Source: CAYYTU01 sp964474655 (GTDB lineage Bacteria > Chloroflexota > Anaerolineae > B4-G1). From it: a stretch of DNA of 64,000 nucleotides. The DNA is taken from the NCBI GenBank assembly GCA_964474655.1, contig CAYYTU010000007.1, positions 16,716-80,715 on the forward strand, in the 5' to 3' direction. The notes below the pieces were generated by a model. That model had not been told where the DNA came from, ran no database searches, and saw only the letters and a list, made by a program, of their open reading frames with translations. Shown here in pieces: positions 27,549-36,763 of this stretch (positions are counted from its first letter, which is position 1; each line of letters begins with the position of its first letter). The position numbers and the translations under genes were made by a program.

Positions 27549-29096
27549 TTATGGCGCAAGGCGATAGACAACCATCGTTTCGCCGCCGCCGATGGTACGG
27601 CGTTCCAGCGTCACCTGATGGATCGGCGTCAGGGCCTCGTGAGCGGCCAGCCTGGGGAACCAATTGGGGAAGATGATGACGTATTCCACCTCCCGCTGAA
27701 CCAGAAAATCGACCAGCTGTGGAGCACGATCGGGCCGGCGCAGGACAGGCACGATCTCCGGCGTGATCAGCCCGGCCAGATCGACCACCGGACGTCGAGA
27801 GAAATATGTGATGGCGCCGATATCGTTCAGAGCCAACGCAGCCTCCGTCGGTGTGTTTTCCGCCGCCCAGCGTCCCAACGCTACGTGCATCTGGTTGATG
27901 TTGTGTACGTTCCAAGCGTAGAGCCGCGCCATCGTCGGCAACCGCCAGGCGGTCCCTGCGACGGCGAGCAGTGTCACGATCACGACCAGCGTCACTTCCG
28001 ATTCCGACCAGCGCCATCCGCGACGGCGCAAAAAGGGACGCGCCATTAGTAACCCCGCGCTGGCTATCACCGCGTTACATGGGATCAGCGGCATCAAGTA
28101 GCGCCCGTGTTGATAGAGCACGGCGTGGAGAAAGGCATAGCCGATCGGCAAGCCCAAGCTCCATATGCTTAGCAACGTAGCTCGTTCCTCCGACGTACCA
28201 GGTCCTTGGAACGGCAGTACCATCGCGCCTAACAGGTAAAACGGAAGAAGCAGCGGGTTATCCAACACCAGATAACGGGCCCATAAGCTCAAGAAATCGC
28301 GGTCGGGAAGGCCGTTGAACGTCGCCTTGGCGTGGAAGGTATTAGGCAACAAGTGGCCACTGGTGTGCAATGAAAAGATCAGATAAGGCACTACTATGAC
28401 GGCAAAGAGGAGCGCTGGCAAGAGCAACCTGCGCAGGACGTGAAGTGCTTTATGGCGATCAGGTGGCGCCAGTTGCAAGACGGACAGTGCAAAATCGGCC
28501 AGCGCCAGCGCGAAGAGGAGATAGCCCTCGGGGCGAGCGAGCGCCGCCAGGCCGAACAAAGCTGCCGTGTGGAGTCGGTAACGGGCTCTCTTACGATCGG
28601 TCAGGTGAGCGTTGATGGCCAACATGCTCAGCGTGGCGAAGAGACATATCTCCAATGCCGAAAGGCCGGCCCAGACCATCCGGCCGTTGACTGCCACCAC
28701 CGCCCCCGCCAGCCAGGCCACCCACCGACGCCCGGTCAGACGCTTGCCCAGCGCATAGGTGACAAGCAAGGTGGTCAAGAACGAGACCGCGCTGAGCGCC
28801 TGTCCCGCAGATGGAAATCGACCGCCAAGGGCGTATATGCCAGCCAGGAGCAGCGTCCAGAGCGGCGCGGTGGAGCCGGCGGTCGGCTGCCCAGGGTTGA
28901 ACGCGAAGCCATCGCCTCGGGCCAAGTTCCGCGCGAACTGGAAATGAATCCAGGCGTCGTCGAGCGGGACGCCCCCTTCCGCTGTGGTGAAGCGGTAAGC
29001 GTGTAGAGCGGTCGCGCTCAGCGTCAGGCATCCCAGGGCGATCAGCCCCACCAGCCAGAGCAGATCGCCTCGATCCAGGTCCATCTTTTGCCTCAC
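27549..29096 (-). CDS. Multi-TM glycosyltransferase (GT39/ArnT-like)
   Basis: 515 residues with about ten TM helices. The first periplasmic loop has EGGVPLDDAWIHFQFARNLA, with the paired Asp expected of GT-C enzymes, followed by a long loop and several helices, then a short soluble C-terminus. GT-C enzymes move sugars from polyprenyl-phosphate donors to surface acceptors. The stop of the preceding SDR gene overlaps its start by 4 nt. Confidence 0.75.
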   Translation of the reverse strand: MRQKMDLDRGDLLWLVGLIALGCLTLSATALHAYRFTTAEGGVPLDDAWIHFQFARNLARGDGFAFNPGQPTAGSTAPLWTLLLAGIYALGGRFPSAGQALSAVSFLTTLLVTYALGKRLTGRRWVAWLAGAVVAVNGRMVWAGLSALEICLFATLSMLAINAHLTDRKRARYRLHTAALFGLAALARPEGYLLFALALADFALSVLQLAPPDRHKALHVLRRLLLPALLFAVIVVPYLIFSLHTSGHLLPNTFHAKATFNGLPDRDFLSLWARYLVLDNPLLLPFYLLGAMVLPFQGPGTSEERATLLSIWSLGLPIGYAFLHAVLYQHGRYLMPLIPCNAVIASAGLLMARPFLRRRGWRWSESEVTLVVIVTLLAVAGTAWRLPTMARLYAWNVHNINQMHVALGRWAAENTPTEAALALNDIGAITYFSRRPVVDLAGLITPEIVPVLRRPDRAPQLVDFLVQREVEYVIIFPNWFPRLAAHEALTPIHQVTLERRTIGGGETMVVYRLAP

Positions 29097-29884
29097 ATCA
29101 TCCCTCGGTACATCCCTCCGTCCACCAGCAGGCTGACGCCAGTGATGTAGGAGGCGGCATCGGAGATGAGAAAGGCAGCGGCCTTGGCGAACTCCTCCGG
29201 TGTCCCCAAACGTCCGAGGGGGATGTCAGTGGCCAGGAGGTCGGCCTCTTTTTCCGGCGTGGTCGTGTTTCTCATCGCTCGATCATCGAGCAACTGTTCC
29301 ACCCGCGCGGTGCGGGTCCAGCCGGGACAGATGGCGTTGACCCGGATGCCGAAGGGCCCCAGTTCGTCGGCCAAGGTCTTGACCAGACCGATCACGCTCA
29401 TTCGCACGCTATTAGAGAGAATTAGGTTAGGCACGGGCTGCTTGACCGAGATCGACGTCATAGCTAGGATAGCGCCGGTGCCTGCTTCTTGCATAACCGG
29501 TACAGCGGCGTAGCAAAGCCGCACCGCGCTCATCAGGGTCAGCTCGGCTGTCCTTTCCCAGTCCTGCGGGGTGAGGTCGAGAAATTGTCCCGGGAGCGGT
29601 CCGCCAGCGTTTGTCACGAGCGCGTCAATCTGCCCGAAGCGATCGAGTGTCCTTCCGACCAGCACCTCGGCCGCCTCCGGGTCGGTGACATCGGCTGGGA
29701 TAGCCAGGACCTTCTGGCCCGTCTTGGCCCTGATTTGAGACGCAGATTTCTGCAGATCCTCCTCGCCGCGGGCGCAGATGGCTACGTGAGCACCCTCACG
29801 CGCTAGGCGCAGCGCCACGGCCCGACCCAGGCCGCGGCTAGAAGCTGTCACCAACGCGACCTTATCGTGAATCTCAAGATTCAT
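29093..29884 (-). CDS. Atypical short-chain dehydrogenase (BKR-like SDR)
   Basis: I start at ATG 29884, seven bases after GGAGG; this gives 263 residues. TASSRGLG (13-20) is the nucleotide-binding motif and TNAGG (91-95) is present. The usual Tyr-x-x-x-Lys reads L-S-N-S-V-R at 156-161, so both catalytic residues are missing. This matches a known SDR subgroup with NSxR-type active sites whose reaction is not settled. The 5' end overlaps the FHA gene upstream by 11 nt. Confidence 0.82.
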   Translation of the reverse strand: MNLEIHDKVALVTASSRGLGRAVALRLAREGAHVAICARGEEDLQKSASQIRAKTGQKVLAIPADVTDPEAAEVLVGRTLDRFGQIDALVTNAGGPLPGQFLDLTPQDWERTAELTLMSAVRLCYAAVPVMQEAGTGAILAMTSISVKQPVPNLILSNSVRMSVIGLVKTLADELGPFGIRVNAICPGWTRTARVEQLLDDRAMRNTTTPEKEADLLATDIPLGRLGTPEEFAKAAAFLISDAASYITGVSLLVDGGMYRGMM

Positions 29885-30311
29885 TCGAAACCTCCAGTCT
29901 AAATTGCGTCCGTCCAATACCAATCACGTCGCCGCTGCTGACGACTACGGCTTCTTGGAGGCGATTGCCGTTGAGCAGAGTCCCGTTGCGGCTCTGACGA
30001 TCCCGCAGCCACCACTGGCCCTCTCGCCAGCTCAAAAGGGCATGCTGAGACGAGGTGTATGTATCTGGAATGACAATCGTGTTCCTGGACGAGCGTCCCA
30101 GCGAGGTGACCGGCTGCAGGGGGAATACGGTACCCTCGGAAAGCACGTCATTTTCGGCCTTCACGACGACCAATCGGCCTGTGGAGCGCGCTTTCTCGTG
30201 GATTTGAGACGCACGCTTGAGGTCGCGCCAGAGGATGAAGGCGATAGTGCCCAGGAATGTATAGAGCACGGCGACGAGCAGGAGACGGAAGCCTAGCAAT
30301 AAGATATCCAT
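29874..30311 (-). CDS. Membrane-anchored FHA-domain protein (FhaB-like)
   Basis: 145 residues: one TM helix (about 5-27), a short basic linker, then an FHA domain (about 62-140) with the phosphothreonine-binding residues in GRSSRNTIVI, SSQHALL and NGTLLNG. The layout matches actinobacterial FhaB (FipA). It lies 11 nt after the FhaA-like gene. It would dock a Thr-phosphorylated partner at the membrane, possibly the RodA-PBP fusion further down the same strand. No Ser/Thr kinase is in the window. Confidence 0.85.
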   Translation of the reverse strand: MDILLLGFRLLLVAVLYTFLGTIAFILWRDLKRASQIHEKARSTGRLVVVKAENDVLSEGTVFPLQPVTSLGRSSRNTIVIPDTYTSSQHALLSWREGQWWLRDRQSRNGTLLNGNRLQEAVVVSSGDVIGIGRTQFRLEVSNES

Positions 30312-30322
30312 TGCTTGCAGCG

Positions 30323-31129
30323 CTAGGTGTCCGAAGATTCGAATGGCTTGGTATCTTCGTCCTCCGGCAAGGGGATCGGTGTCGGGGGATCTTCGCCATA
30401 GATGATCTGAGCACCAGCGAGGGAGATCACGTCACCCGAATGGAGCACACATTCCTCGACAGGATAACCGTTGATCTGGGTGCCGCCGGTGCTTCCCAGA
30501 TCGTAGAGCACATAATGGCCGTAGCGCTGGCGCAGCTGAGCGTGATGACGCGAGACCCGTGGATCCTCAATGATTATGTCGTTATCCAGCGCACGCCCGA
30601 TGGAGGTTACCGGTTGCGTCAAATTGATGTGACGATGGCCTTCCAGAATGAGAAACGGCCGGCCGTGTGGCCCTTCTGAGGCTGCCGACTCGACCTCCGG
30701 TTCCTCCTCTGGAAGCATTTCGCGGGTACGTTCGACGTTCTTCATCGTGGGCTCCTCTGAGTCGTGGCGTGCCTCAATGCGCACGTCATGAGGGGGGATT
30801 TGCTTCTCCGAGAGCACATGAACGACCGGCGACGCGGTCAGCACCATATTGGCTTCGGCGGTCAATTCGGTGACATGATGCGAGAGGTCTTGTTCCAGCG
30901 AGGGGCGTTCCTCTAGCAGCGCGGCATGGTCGTCGGGATTGAGGTAGACCCAGTAATGCGTCGGGGCCTGGTGCGCGCCGTCCAGAGCGCAAACTCGATG
31001 ATCTTCGATGGCGCGGGTGAGATGTGCGGCCACCTTCGCCGGCGCCAGGTGCCCGGCAAAGAGCCGCGCAAAAGTGCCTTCGACGAGCCGTTCAGCCAAC
31101 TCCTCAAACTGCGTCAGGGTATTCATCAC
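30323..31129 (-). CDS. FhaA-like protein (DUF3662 plus FHA)
   Basis: 268 residues. The N-terminal about 125 residues (FEELAERLVEGTFARLF ... HYWVYLNPDDH) match the DUF3662 domain of FhaA; an acidic linker follows; an FHA domain at about 170-255 has IGRALDNDIIIED, SRHHAQL and GGTQINGYPV. FhaA in Actinobacteria binds phosphorylated proteins and regulates cell-wall synthesis with MurJ. This gene probably has the same link through its neighbours. Confidence 0.85.
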   Translation of the reverse strand: MMNTLTQFEELAERLVEGTFARLFAGHLAPAKVAAHLTRAIEDHRVCALDGAHQAPTHYWVYLNPDDHAALLEERPSLEQDLSHHVTELTAEANMVLTASPVVHVLSEKQIPPHDVRIEARHDSEEPTMKNVERTREMLPEEEPEVESAASEGPHGRPFLILEGHRHINLTQPVTSIGRALDNDIIIEDPRVSRHHAQLRQRYGHYVLYDLGSTGGTQINGYPVEECVLHSGDVISLAGAQIIYGEDPPTPIPLPEDEDTKPFESSDT

Positions 31130-31177
31130 GAGGCGATTATAAAATGAGACGTGACAAATGACAAATAAGCCCAGGGG

Positions 31178-31585
31178 TCAGCTTTCCAGCTGGCGAAGGG
31201 CGTTTCGGGCAATTTCCCCGATGCTGACGGGCCGGGTCATAAAGGCGGCGCAGCGGTCATGTAATGGCGCGAAGGTAGAACGGAGAAACGCGCCGACGAT
31301 CAGAATCACGGGAGCTCTTAGTTCCACCTCCAGCAGGCGATCGATCTCTTGGCGAGTGAGCTCTTGCCCCACATCCACAATCAGCAACACGGGGTCGATG
31401 CCAACGACTTTGATCATCTTCAAAGCCGTGTCGACGCCCGGAGCTGAGACGACGTCGTGCTTGGTCATCTCGCCGAGTTGGGCTGCCAGCATCACGCGCG
31501 TCTGCCACCGCGGTGAGAGGATCAGGACAGCATGCTTTTGTCTGATCGCTGTTGAGCTGTCGTCGTGAGGGAGAGAGTGTGTCAT
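31178..31585 (-). CDS. Receiver-like protein (stand-alone)
   Basis: I start at ATG 31585 (GAGGAG upstream); the longer frame is not supported. The 135-residue product looks like a CheY receiver fold: HAVLILSPRWQTRVML, a beta-alpha pattern, LLIVDVG and a final TRPVSIGEIARNALRQL. The usual acidic pair at the start is replaced by Ser-Pro, and Asp in LLIVDV is the only plausible phospho-acceptor. It may be a pseudo-receiver. It heads the FHA operon. Confidence 0.6.
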   Translation of the reverse strand: MTHSLPHDDSSTAIRQKHAVLILSPRWQTRVMLAAQLGEMTKHDVVSAPGVDTALKMIKVVGIDPVLLIVDVGQELTRQEIDRLLEVELRAPVILIVGAFLRSTFAPLHDRCAAFMTRPVSIGEIARNALRQLES

Positions 31586-31705
31586 CACGTCTCCTCGACT
31601 TTGAGGTATTGGGACGCTAAGATGCTGATACCAACGGTGGGGATCCTGGTAAGCGTAAGATACCATCAAATGGACAAACGCGCCAGGGCGGAATGGAGGG
31701 AGGGG

Positions 31706-31793
31706 GGTAACGAAGACGGGGGTGATACGCTTGGTAAGCGCGTCTGCAGGCAAGCTAATGCGTCTAGGGTGCTTGGGAACTGCTTCGTTTGCC
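31706..31793 (-). repeat. Dispersed repeat family, copy C (diverged)
   Basis: Same orientation as copy B. The core is bounded by GTAACGAAG (31707) and CTTCGTTTGC (31783), imperfect inverted ends of the family. GATACGCTTGGTAAGCG and CTAATGCGTCTAGG line up with copy B. It lies in the 362-nt gap between the receiver gene and secA, which otherwise holds only AT-rich sequence near 31880-31930 where the secA promoter should be. Confidence 0.7.
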
Positions 31794-31947
31794 CACGGGC
31801 TAACAGGCTTGCATTTGCGTCTCCAGTGAGTATAATCAATCCTCGGATGCAAGCAGGGGCTCAGGGGATAGTTACCGGGCGATAATCTGCCGGCTCGTTT
31901 CTATTGGAGCTAGTTTTAATTGAAATCTAGAGAGGTACGTCTGTTTT

Positions 31948-34900
31948 ATGCTACGTGGGTTGATTAGCAAATTGGTCAGCAGTTCTGATGAGCGCGAAAT
32001 TGCTCGTTTGCAACAAGACATAGAGCGCATCAACGCTCTGGAAGCGGAGTGGAGAGCGCTCAGCGACGCCGACCTGCGGGCCAAGACTGATCTGTTTCGC
32101 GAGCGCCTGGCGCAGGGCCATACGCTGGACGAGCTTTTGGTTGAGGCCTTTGCCACCGTGCGCGAGGCCGCCAAACGGGCCATTGGGCTCCGTCACTACG
32201 ACGTTCAGCTGATCGGCGGCATAATCTTGCACCAGGGCAAGATCGTGGAGATGAAGACCGGCGAAGGCAAGACGCTAGCGGCCACCGCGCCGCTCTACCT
32301 CAACGCGCTTACCGGGCGCGGCGCTCATCTGGTCACGCCCAACGATTACCTGTCCAAAGTAGGGGTCCAATGGATGGGACCAATCTACCACGCTCTGGGT
32401 ATGTCTGTCGGTGTGATCCAATCGGCGGCTGCCGATCCCAATCGGGGCTCATTCCTGTATGACCCGGGCTACCCTTCAGCTGACGATCGTTTCTTGAGCT
32501 TACGTCCCGTCTCGCGGCAGGAGGCCTATCAAGCCGATATCACTTATGGCACCAACAACGAGTTCGGTTTCGACTATCTGCGGGACAATATGGCGCGCGA
32601 TTTAAGCGACTGTGTCCAGCGGGATTTCCACTACGCCATCATCGACGAGGTGGATAATATCCTGATCGACGAAGCGCGTACACCGCTCATCATCTCCGGC
32701 CCGGCCGAGGAGCCCTCCAATCTCTACCGCAGCTTCGCCAACGTCGTGCGTCGTCTGACCCCCAGCAGCCAAAAAAGTATCGATCTGGAGGAACCGGATG
32801 GCGACTACGTGCTGGATGAACGGACGCAAACTGTCACGCTCACCGAACAAGGCGTGGAAAAGGTCGAGAAGATGGTACCAATGGTCGGCAAGGGCGAAAG
32901 CATCTATGATACCGAGCACGCCCACATGCTCCCCTACCTGGATAATGCACTCCGAGCGCACGTGGTCTACCAACGCGACAAAGATTACATCGTCCAGAAC
33001 AGGGAAGTAATTATCGTCGATGACTTCACCGGCCGGTTGATGTATGGACGGCGTTTTTCCGAGGGGCTCCACCAGGCCATTGAGGCCAAGGAGAACGTGA
33101 AAGTCCAGCGCGAGAGCTTAACCTACGCCACCATCACATTCCAGAACTATTTCCGTATGTACGAGAAGCTGGCTGGAATGACCGGTACGGCCAAGACAGA
33201 AGAAGAGGAGTTCCAGAAGATCTATAACATGAGCGTGGTGGTGCTCCCGACCAACGTCAAATACCGCGCTACTTATGGCGATCTGGAGACTCGTGAGCGG
33301 CGCGTAGAGGAGCTGGACAAGGTGAAATTTGCCGGAGTCCTCAACGGGCGACCGGATACGAGGGTAACGACCTACGAGCATCCCGAGGAGAATAGCGAGC
33401 GACGCTACTTCAAGCGGCTCGACCTGCCAGATGTAATCTATGCCAATGAACAGGCCAAGTTCCGCGCTGTGGTAGACGAAATCGCTGCGCTGCACGAAGC
33501 AGGACGTCCCGTTTTGGTGGGCACAGTGGCGATTGAGACATCGGAGCAGCTTTCACGCATGCTCCAACGGCACAACGTGCCCCATCAGGTGCTCAACGCC
33601 AAACACCACGAGAAGGAAGCGGTAATCATCGCCCAGGCGGGTCAATCGGGCGCGGTGACCATTGCCACCAATATGGCCGGGCGCGGCGTCGATATCAAGC
33701 TGGGAGGCGACCCAGAAGGAGTAGCACGAGAACGGTTACGCCGGAAAGATTTTGATCTGACGGCAATCAGTCAGACGGAGTGGAACCGCACGCTGGAAGC
33801 ACTGCGTGAAGGAGAGACGGTCACCTCCAGGCCGATCGCGGGTGAGAAAAATGGGGGGAGCGAGGAAGAAAACAGCCTCTGGAAAGAAGTGTTGGCAAAA
33901 GCAGTAGCAGATTGCCAGGCCGATCGCCGATGTGTGTTGGAGCTGGGTGGATTGCACGTTCTGGGCACGGAGCGACACGAGGCGCGTCGCATCGATAATC
34001 AGCTGCGGGGCCGATCCGGACGCCAGGGCGACCCGGGCTCCTCGCGCTTCTACATCTCGCTGGAGGACGAGCTGATGCGTCGCTTCGGCGGCGAGCGCAT
34101 CAAGTCTATGATGGACCGGTTCGGAATGGAGAAGGATGTCCCGCTGGAGCACGCATGGCTCGATAAGTCGATCGAGTCGGCTCAGATGCGAGTGGAGGGC
34201 TACAACTTCGACATCCGCAAACACGTGCTGGAATTCGACGACGTGGTCAATAAGCAGCGCGAGGTGATCTACGAGCAGCGGCGGGAGGTGCTGGAAGCAC
34301 ACGACCTGCGCGATCAGATTCTGCGCATGGTGCAGGAGGAGATCACCAACGTGGTCGATACGCACACATCTGGTCCCGATCCCGACCAGTGGGATTTGCA
34401 CGCCCTTAACGGCGAGCTGCGGACGTTCTTCCCCCTGCCGTCGGATTTTGATTATGAACACTGGAGCAATCTCACCCCCTCGGAGATTGAGGCGGAGCTA
34501 TTCGAGATGGCCGAGTCGGCCTACGAGCGTATCAATCGCGATCTGGGTCATCTGATATACGAGCACGCAGAGCGGAAGAACCTGACGCTAGAGATGCTGG
34601 CCGAAAGTTCCGATCCGCCCCAGCGAATGGTCTATGAGCGAATGGTCGAATCATTGGGAGACGAACTGGACGAGGATCTCTTGGGAACGCCGCTGCACGA
34701 GTTGCCCGATGACCTCCGTCAGCAGAGCATAGAGACTTTCGTCGACGTCTACCGCCTCTTCCGCGATCGCCAGAGGGTGTTGCAAGCTGTTGACAGCCTG
34801 TGGGTACGTCATCTTACCGATCTGGATGCACTGCGTGAGGGAATCGGGCTGCGGGCCTACGGTCAGCAGAACCCGCTGGTGGCCTATCGCAAAGAAGCAC

Positions 34901-35241
34901 ACGAGATGTATCAGAATCTCCTGGGACGCATCCAACGGCGGGTGGCCCGCTCGATCTATCTGTTGCCGAAGGAGCTGAGCTCACAAACCAGCCAGCGGCG
35001 GCTGCGCACTGCACGCCGACGCCCAACTTCATTATCAAGCAGAAAGCCAAAGTCGCAGCAACAACCGCAACCACAAGTGACACCCTCCTCCACCACATCT
35101 TCCCCAGACGACGTCCGCCCAGATTGCGACCTGGGCCGGAACGATCCCTGCTGGTGTGGGAGCGGCAAAAAATATAAGCATTGCCATCTGCGAAAAGATA
35201 CAGCGGCCAGGCGAGCACAACGCGCCAGTCGGCGACGTTAG
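31948..35241 (+). CDS. secA: Preprotein translocase ATPase SecA
   Basis: 1097 residues, about 200 more than E. coli SecA, with the excess spread in loops and the C-terminal tail. Walker A is MKTGEGKTL (102-110), Walker B and adjacent region DEVDNILIDEARTPLIISG; the TNNEFGFDYLRDNM segment, GRSGRQGDPGSS and the C-terminal zinc-binding SEC-C motif (RNDPCWCGSGKKYKHCH) are all present. SecA drives unfolded proteins through SecYEG. Insert near residues 270-315 and 630-680 look family-specific. A ribosome-binding site GAGAGG precedes it. Confidence 0.97.
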   Translation: MLRGLISKLVSSSDEREIARLQQDIERINALEAEWRALSDADLRAKTDLFRERLAQGHTLDELLVEAFATVREAAKRAIGLRHYDVQLIGGIILHQGKIVEMKTGEGKTLAATAPLYLNALTGRGAHLVTPNDYLSKVGVQWMGPIYHALGMSVGVIQSAAADPNRGSFLYDPGYPSADDRFLSLRPVSRQEAYQADITYGTNNEFGFDYLRDNMARDLSDCVQRDFHYAIIDEVDNILIDEARTPLIISGPAEEPSNLYRSFANVVRRLTPSSQKSIDLEEPDGDYVLDERTQTVTLTEQGVEKVEKMVPMVGKGESIYDTEHAHMLPYLDNALRAHVVYQRDKDYIVQNREVIIVDDFTGRLMYGRRFSEGLHQAIEAKENVKVQRESLTYATITFQNYFRMYEKLAGMTGTAKTEEEEFQKIYNMSVVVLPTNVKYRATYGDLETRERRVEELDKVKFAGVLNGRPDTRVTTYEHPEENSERRYFKRLDLPDVIYANEQAKFRAVVDEIAALHEAGRPVLVGTVAIETSEQLSRMLQRHNVPHQVLNAKHHEKEAVIIAQAGQSGAVTIATNMAGRGVDIKLGGDPEGVARERLRRKDFDLTAISQTEWNRTLEALREGETVTSRPIAGEKNGGSEEENSLWKEVLAKAVADCQADRRCVLELGGLHVLGTERHEARRIDNQLRGRSGRQGDPGSSRFYISLEDELMRRFGGERIKSMMDRFGMEKDVPLEHAWLDKSIESAQMRVEGYNFDIRKHVLEFDDVVNKQREVIYEQRREVLEAHDLRDQILRMVQEEITNVVDTHTSGPDPDQWDLHALNGELRTFFPLPSDFDYEHWSNLTPSEIEAELFEMAESAYERINRDLGHLIYEHAERKNLTLEMLAESSDPPQRMVYERMVESLGDELDEDLLGTPLHELPDDLRQQSIETFVDVYRLFRDRQRVLQAVDSLWVRHLTDLDALREGIGLRAYGQQNPLVAYRKEAHEMYQNLLGRIQRRVARSIYLLPKELSSQTSQRRLRTARRRPTSLSSRKPKSQQQPQPQVTPSSTTSSPDDVRPDCDLGRNDPCWCGSGKKYKHCHLRKDTAARRAQRASRRR

Positions 35242-35261
35242 ATATGCGTTAAGGAGGTCTC

Positions 35262-35639
35262 ATGAGTAAGACTGGCTCGGATTTGACGAGTCGATTGATG
35301 ACAGATATGGACCCTCAGCTGCTCCATTTCTTACAAACTAAGATTGACTCTTTTGTCAAGTGGGACCTGGTTCGTTTTTTTCACAACAATCCCTATACAA
35401 CCGATACCGCCGAGAATATAGCACGTTATGCTGGCCGTAGCACCGAGACGATCAGCGAAGGGCTAAAGGAATTGGCAGAGGACGGCTTGCTGAAAGCGAA
35501 TCAGCTTGGCGATATGATGGTCTATTCATTGACGCCCGACGATGAAACCAAGAAATTATTGAAGCAATTCGCCATTGCTTCCGATAACCCGCAATTTCGG
35601 GTCAAGGTGATCTACCACATTATCCGAGGCAATCGGTAA
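35262..35639 (+). CDS. Winged-helix protein
   Basis: 125 residues with a predicted winged helix-turn-helix (residues about 30-90; a TAENIARYAGRSTETISEGL recognition segment, then DGLLKANQLG and a MVYSLTPD wing). It resembles archaeal-type and MarR/ArsR-like transcription factors but lacks a ligand domain. It opens a unit of four genes that ends at 37102. RBS AAGGAGG is at 35250. A regulator of the downstream KaiC-like gene is plausible but unproven. Confidence 0.65.
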   Translation: MSKTGSDLTSRLMTDMDPQLLHFLQTKIDSFVKWDLVRFFHNNPYTTDTAENIARYAGRSTETISEGLKELAEDGLLKANQLGDMMVYSLTPDDETKKLLKQFAIASDNPQFRVKVIYHIIRGNR

Positions 35640-35693
35640 GATGCACATGGTGGAGAAGTAGTTTCACCAAGAGACGTGCGAAAGGAGACGATT

Positions 35694-36455
35694 GTGGAAC
35701 GGGTGAAGACAGGCATCTCTGGCTTAGACGAAATGTTGAGAGGCGGCTTTCTGCCGCGTACGGCCAACCTGGTCGAAGGGGCACCCGGAACGGGCAAGAC
35801 TACACTGGGTATGCAATTCGTCCACCACGGCATCGTAGCCTGCGACGAACCGGGACTGATATTGACCTTCGAGGAGTTCCCTCAGCAGTATTACCGCGAT
35901 GCCGCAAATTTCGGCTGGGATTTCCGCCAGCTGGAGCGAGAGGGAAAGCTGCGCGTGATGATGACCAGCCCAGAGGTGAGCGTGGCCGGCCTGGAACAAG
36001 TCGGCAGCGAGGTCGAACAGCTGGTGCGAGATGTGGGCATCAAACGCGTCCTGGTCGATAGCCTTTCGCACTTCGAACGCATCAGCGAGGACGCCGGTCA
36101 TCTGCGCCGCGTGGTCCACGGGTTCATCAACGCTCTCAAGCGCGAGAATCTGACAGCTGTGTTGACCCGCGAAAGTCTGGCGCTGCTGGGCGACTCCGAC
36201 GGCGCCGATGACGCTTTTGCGTTTATGGTCGATTCTTACGTTTTGTTGCGATACGTCGAGATCGAAAGCGCAGTGCGTAAGGCCCTGCTGGTACTCAAGA
36301 TGCGCGGCAGCGACCATGATAAGGGCATCCGTCAATTTGAGATCACCTCGCGAGGCGTTGACGTCCTGGCTCCCTTCGCCGGTCGGGAGGGGATCATGAG
36401 CGGGAGCCCGCACAAGATGATGGATTCTTTCGTCCAGGCGTTTGTTCAACGCTAA
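35694..36455 (+). CDS. Single-domain KaiC-like RecA-family ATPase
   Basis: The start is GTG 35694, with AAAGGAG six bases upstream (a second GTG at 35676 lacks one). 253 residues form one KaiC domain: GISGLDEML, Walker A EGAPGTGKTTL, catalytic Glu pair TFEEFPQQYYR and Walker B RVLVDSLSHF. Single-domain KaiC-like proteins are usually signalling ATPases in archaea and some bacteria, not circadian clocks; kaiA and kaiB are absent here. The two membrane proteins downstream suggest a membrane partner. Confidence 0.82.
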   Translation: MERVKTGISGLDEMLRGGFLPRTANLVEGAPGTGKTTLGMQFVHHGIVACDEPGLILTFEEFPQQYYRDAANFGWDFRQLEREGKLRVMMTSPEVSVAGLEQVGSEVEQLVRDVGIKRVLVDSLSHFERISEDAGHLRRVVHGFINALKRENLTAVLTRESLALLGDSDGADDAFAFMVDSYVLLRYVEIESAVRKALLVLKMRGSDHDKGIRQFEITSRGVDVLAPFAGREGIMSGSPHKMMDSFVQAFVQR

Positions 36456-36470
36456 TGAGAGGATAGCGCT

Positions 36471-36761
36471 ATGATGAGAACCATCCAATACGTGCTATCC
36501 ATCTACTCCTGGATAATCATCGGCGTGCTGATTATCTTCCTGGGGCGCATTGCTTACTTCTACGAAAGAACATCCGGTCAACCGGTGGGCTATCGCTTGC
36601 TGATCGCTCCTGGCATGCTGCTGACCGGCGGAGCAGCCTGGTATCTTGCCCAAAACCCGGTGTTTGCTAAGGATGCTGTCGGTAACGCGTTGTTGTGCGC
36701 TGGCGGTGTGCTTCTGGTCGTCTTCGGGGCCCGTCTACGACGGCTGATGATGGGAGAGTGA
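36471..36761 (+). CDS. Small three-TM membrane protein
   Basis: 96 residues with hydrophobic helices at about 13-29, 43-58 and 70-85, and basic residues at the C-terminus. No family recognised. It begins 15 nt after the KaiC-like gene and ends 2 nt before the next gene, so it is in the same operon. Confidence 0.62.
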   Translation: MMRTIQYVLSIYSWIIIGVLIIFLGRIAYFYERTSGQPVGYRLLIAPGMLLTGGAAWYLAQNPVFAKDAVGNALLCAGGVLLVVFGARLRRLMMGE

Positions 36762-36763
36762 AA

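Noticed and set aside
31586..31852. N-terminal extension of the receiver-like protein
   Set aside because: It would run through repeat copy C; the ATG at 31585 has a good ribosome-binding site and matches the start of the fold.
33736..34461. Minus-strand frame antisense to secA
   Set aside because: Shadow of a clearly conserved gene.
35694..36455. KaiABC circadian clock
   Set aside because: Single KaiC domain only, and no kaiA or kaiB nearby.
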